Shown here piece by piece: positions 5,638 to 7,966 of a stretch of DNA of 7,966 nt. The DNA comes from an uncultured Verrucomicrobiae bacterium (lineage in GTDB: Bacteria > Verrucomicrobiota > Verrucomicrobiia > Palsa-1439), in the NCBI GenBank assembly GCA_937927265.1, contig CALBCO010000118.1, positions 1 through 7,966 on the forward strand, read 5' to 3'. How positions within the stretch are numbered: position 1 is the stretch's first letter; every line of letters starts with the position of its first letter. Below the pieces are notes generated by a model that was given only the letters and a program-made list of their open reading frames with translations, did no database searches and was not told where the DNA came from. Both the position numbers and the translations under genes were made by a program.

Positions 5638-5653
5638 TGGCACCGGCGTTGCT
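5638..5653 (+). promoter_or_regulatory. Sigma-54 (RpoN) -24/-12 promoter of the Hsp20 gene
   Basis: TGGCAC at 5638-5643 and TTGCT at 5649-5653, preceded by C and followed by AAA. The invariant GG (5639-5640) and GC (5651-5652) are exactly 10 bases apart, as sigma-54 requires. Against the consensus YTGGCACG-N4-TTGCW only the G after CAC differs. A start about 12 bases beyond the GC (near 5664) would give a leader of roughly 28 bases before the Hsp20 ATG. Sigma-54 promoters need an ATP-dependent activator, so expression should be switch-like. A sigma-54 promoter has also been reported for the E. coli small heat-shock gene ibpB. Confidence 0.78.
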
Positions 5654-5691
5654 AAATCCGACTCGTGGAAATCACAGATGAAAGGATGGTG

Positions 5692-6156
5692 ATGAACATG
5701 GCATTGGTACGTTGGACTCCGAGAACCGACCTGTGGGACCCGTTCGCGAGCTTGGCGGATCTGCAGGAGGAAATGAACCGGTTGTTTGACACCTCCCTGC
5801 GGCGGTTTGGCAGCCGCGCCGCCGACGGCGCGTTCCTGCCTGCCTGCGACATTGTGGAGGAGAAAGACCGCCTGTTCGTCCGCATGGACCTGCCCGGACT
5901 CCGGAAGGAAGACGTGAACGTGACCCTGCAGGAAGGCGTGCTCACGGTCAAAGGCGAGCGCAAGATCGAAGACGCCAAGGATGCCAACTACTACCTGCGG
6001 GAGCGCGTTGCGGGGTCGTTCACCCGCGCCATTGAATTGCCGGTCGCCGTCAATGCCGGCAAGATTGACGCGCATTTCCGCGATGGCGTCCTCGAAATCA
6101 CGTTGCCCAAGGCCGAGGAAGCCAAGCCGAAACAGATCGAAGTCAAAGTGGGCTGA
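5692..6156 (+). CDS. Small heat-shock protein, Hsp20/alpha-crystallin family
   Basis: The 154-residue product is an ATP-independent holdase that binds unfolding proteins in the cytoplasm and forms oligomers. Residues 1-45 are the N-terminal arm, with the DPFASLADLQEEMNRLFD helix found in class-A-type bacterial members. The alpha-crystallin domain runs from about 49 to 140 (PACDIVEEKDRLFVRMDLPGL; VTLQEGVLTVKGER; YYLRERVAGSFTRAIELP). It ends with the hallmark A-x3-DGVLEITLP (A127-P139). The C-terminal I-x-V motif (IEV, 149-151), used for oligomer contacts, is present. ATG 5692-5694 is preferred: AAAGG (5681-5685) lies six bases upstream. ATG at 5686 or 5698 is less well placed, and the GTG at 5665 would start almost at the predicted transcript start. 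It is preceded by a sigma-54 promoter and followed by an intrinsic terminator, so it is probably transcribed alone. I see no CIRCE, ROSE or fourU element in the leader. Confidence 0.95.
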   Translation: MNMALVRWTPRTDLWDPFASLADLQEEMNRLFDTSLRRFGSRAADGAFLPACDIVEEKDRLFVRMDLPGLRKEDVNVTLQEGVLTVKGERKIEDAKDANYYLRERVAGSFTRAIELPVAVNAGKIDAHFRDGVLEITLPKAEEAKPKQIEVKVG

Positions 6157-6184
6157 GTGCACCGCGGCCATTGCCCACAAATCA

Positions 6185-6227
6185 CAGGCCGGTCCGCATG
6201 TCGCACGCGGCACCGGCCTGTTTTTTT
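6185..6227 (+). terminator. Intrinsic terminator after the Hsp20 gene
   Basis: CAGGCCGGT (6185-6193) pairs perfectly with ACCGGCCTG (6212-6220), extended by CCGC/GCGG past one bulged C, followed by seven T (6221-6227). It lies 28 bases after the Hsp20 stop and should separate this transcript from the downstream pair. Confidence 0.92.
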
Positions 6228-6281
6228 CCGTGGGAAACGTTTTGGCCGAAACGCTGACTGGAAGCTGGAGGAAATAGCAAT

Positions 6282-6977
6282 ATGGAAATCTTAACCCTTG
6301 TCATCGCACTCATCAGTCTCGCGGTGGCCGGTCTCACCTATTGGCGCGCCGGCGGCCAGCGCGATTGGGAACGCCTGCGTGCCAAACAAAAAGAACTCGC
6401 CGATGCGCTGTTGTTCGTCGTCGAGGAAATGTATGAGGAAAGCCGGTTGAGCCTGCGCCAGACCGCCGACGGTTTGCAGCAACTCAAATCTGAGGCAATC
6501 CGTGAGCTGGAACATCAAATCGAACGCGCTATCCAGCAACTCGCCGCGTTGGAAAAACATCTCGAAGAAGGCCTGAAATCAGCGGGTACTACCGCCTTGG
6601 CTGCCACCCATAAAATCGAACGCTCCCTGCGTCGCCGTGTTCGCCGGTTGGAAGCGCGCGGCTCGCTGCTGTTCGCCAAAGCCGCCGCCACCTTGGCCAT
6701 CCGCCACGCCAACAACGGTGAACTGCCTCGCGCCGAGAAACGCCTCGATGAAGCAACCGCCCTGTTGGCGCTCGCCCGCGAAACCATGCGGGCCGACCAT
6801 GCCTACGATGCGCATTTCGACGCAGTCAAACGCAACTTGGCCGAGGCCATCAATGCCGTCCGCGCCGAGGCCCAGGACATTCGCCAGCGCATTGACCAGG
6901 TGATCGCCGAAAACGACAAACTGATCGGCGCGCTCGAAGTTGATGAACAGCAAGACGCCAACAATCCAACAAAGTAA
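6282..6977 (+). CDS. Unrecognised membrane-anchored coiled-coil protein
   Basis: I do not recognise a family for this 231-residue product. Residues 3-20 (LTLVIALISLAVAGLTYW after MEI) form one hydrophobic segment with positive residues just after it, fitting an uncleaved anchor. From about 25 to 120 the chain is charged and heptad-like (KQKELADALLFVVEEM, QQLKSEAIRELEHQIERAI, LAALEKHLEEGLK), a probable long coiled coil. A basic RRRVRRLEAR stretch follows, then Ala-rich helices (LDEATALLALARETM; NLAEAINAVRAEAQDIRQRI) and an acidic/Asn-rich tail. No enzymatic motif is visible. ATG 6282 follows GGAGG (6267-6271) with a 10-base spacer. The HtrA gene begins 16 bases after its stop, so the two are surely co-transcribed. 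Its promoter is not evident; the Hsp20 terminator lies just upstream. By context it may be a membrane scaffold or partner of the protease, but this is inference. PspA-like or YtxH-like proteins are possible distant relatives; I cannot support either. Confidence 0.85.
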   Translation: MEILTLVIALISLAVAGLTYWRAGGQRDWERLRAKQKELADALLFVVEEMYEESRLSLRQTADGLQQLKSEAIRELEHQIERAIQQLAALEKHLEEGLKSAGTTALAATHKIERSLRRRVRRLEARGSLLFAKAAATLAIRHANNGELPRAEKRLDEATALLALARETMRADHAYDAHFDAVKRNLAEAINAVRAEAQDIRQRIDQVIAENDKLIGALEVDEQQDANNPTK

Positions 6978-6993
6978 CAGAAAGGAGAATAGC

Positions 6994-7966
<973 letters not shown>

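Noticed and set aside
5665..5691. Upstream GTG start for Hsp20
   Set aside because: It lies at the predicted transcription start with no ribosome-binding site; the ATG at 5692 has AAAGG at good distance.
6237..6252. CGTTTTGGCCGAAACG palindrome before the coiled-coil gene
   Set aside because: Short stem with weak centre, no recognisable operator family; too little to call a regulatory site.

Overview
The window is GC-rich bacterial chromosome. Protein style (small heat-shock protein, HtrA, a squalene/phytoene-desaturase-type oxidase) and short dispersed GC-rich palindromes recall Verrucomicrobiota or a related PVC-group bacterium. That is an impression from reading, not a search result, and no rRNA or other marker gene is present to confirm it.

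Bases 1-1121 are one complete but dead IS630-family insertion sequence. It is bounded by TA dinucleotides and about 30-bp imperfect terminal inverted repeats. Its minus-strand transposase carries an amber codon in the conserved PPYSPELNP motif and a probable 1-nt deletion near the N-terminus. About 36 bp beyond its right end (1157-1577) is a second, older relic: the N-terminal part of an IS4/Tn5-type transposase spread over three reading frames. Bases 1578-1855 hold small hairpins and a dispersed repeat copy but no recognisable gene.

Bases 1856-4802 hold three intact genes: an SRPBCC-fold protein (minus), a divergent NfsB-like nitroreductase (plus), and a convergent FAD-dependent phytoene/diapophytoene desaturase (minus). 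Just upstream of the desaturase, on the same strand, is the N-terminal stub of a family-2 glycosyltransferase. This looks like the remnant of a carotenoid-modification operon. Bases 5012-5637 are a gene-free stretch rich in palindromic repeats.

Bases 5638-7966 form a protein-quality-control block. An almost consensus sigma-54 (-24/-12) promoter is followed by a small heat-shock protein gene (Hsp20) and a strong intrinsic terminator. Then comes a two-gene unit: an unrecognised N-terminally anchored coiled-coil protein and, 16 bases later, an exported HtrA/DegQ-type serine protease cut off by the window end. The sequence suggests cytoplasmic holdase, membrane coiled-coil protein and envelope protease serve a common stress response. 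The sigma-54 promoter and the uncharacterised coiled-coil partner are the most interesting parts of the window.
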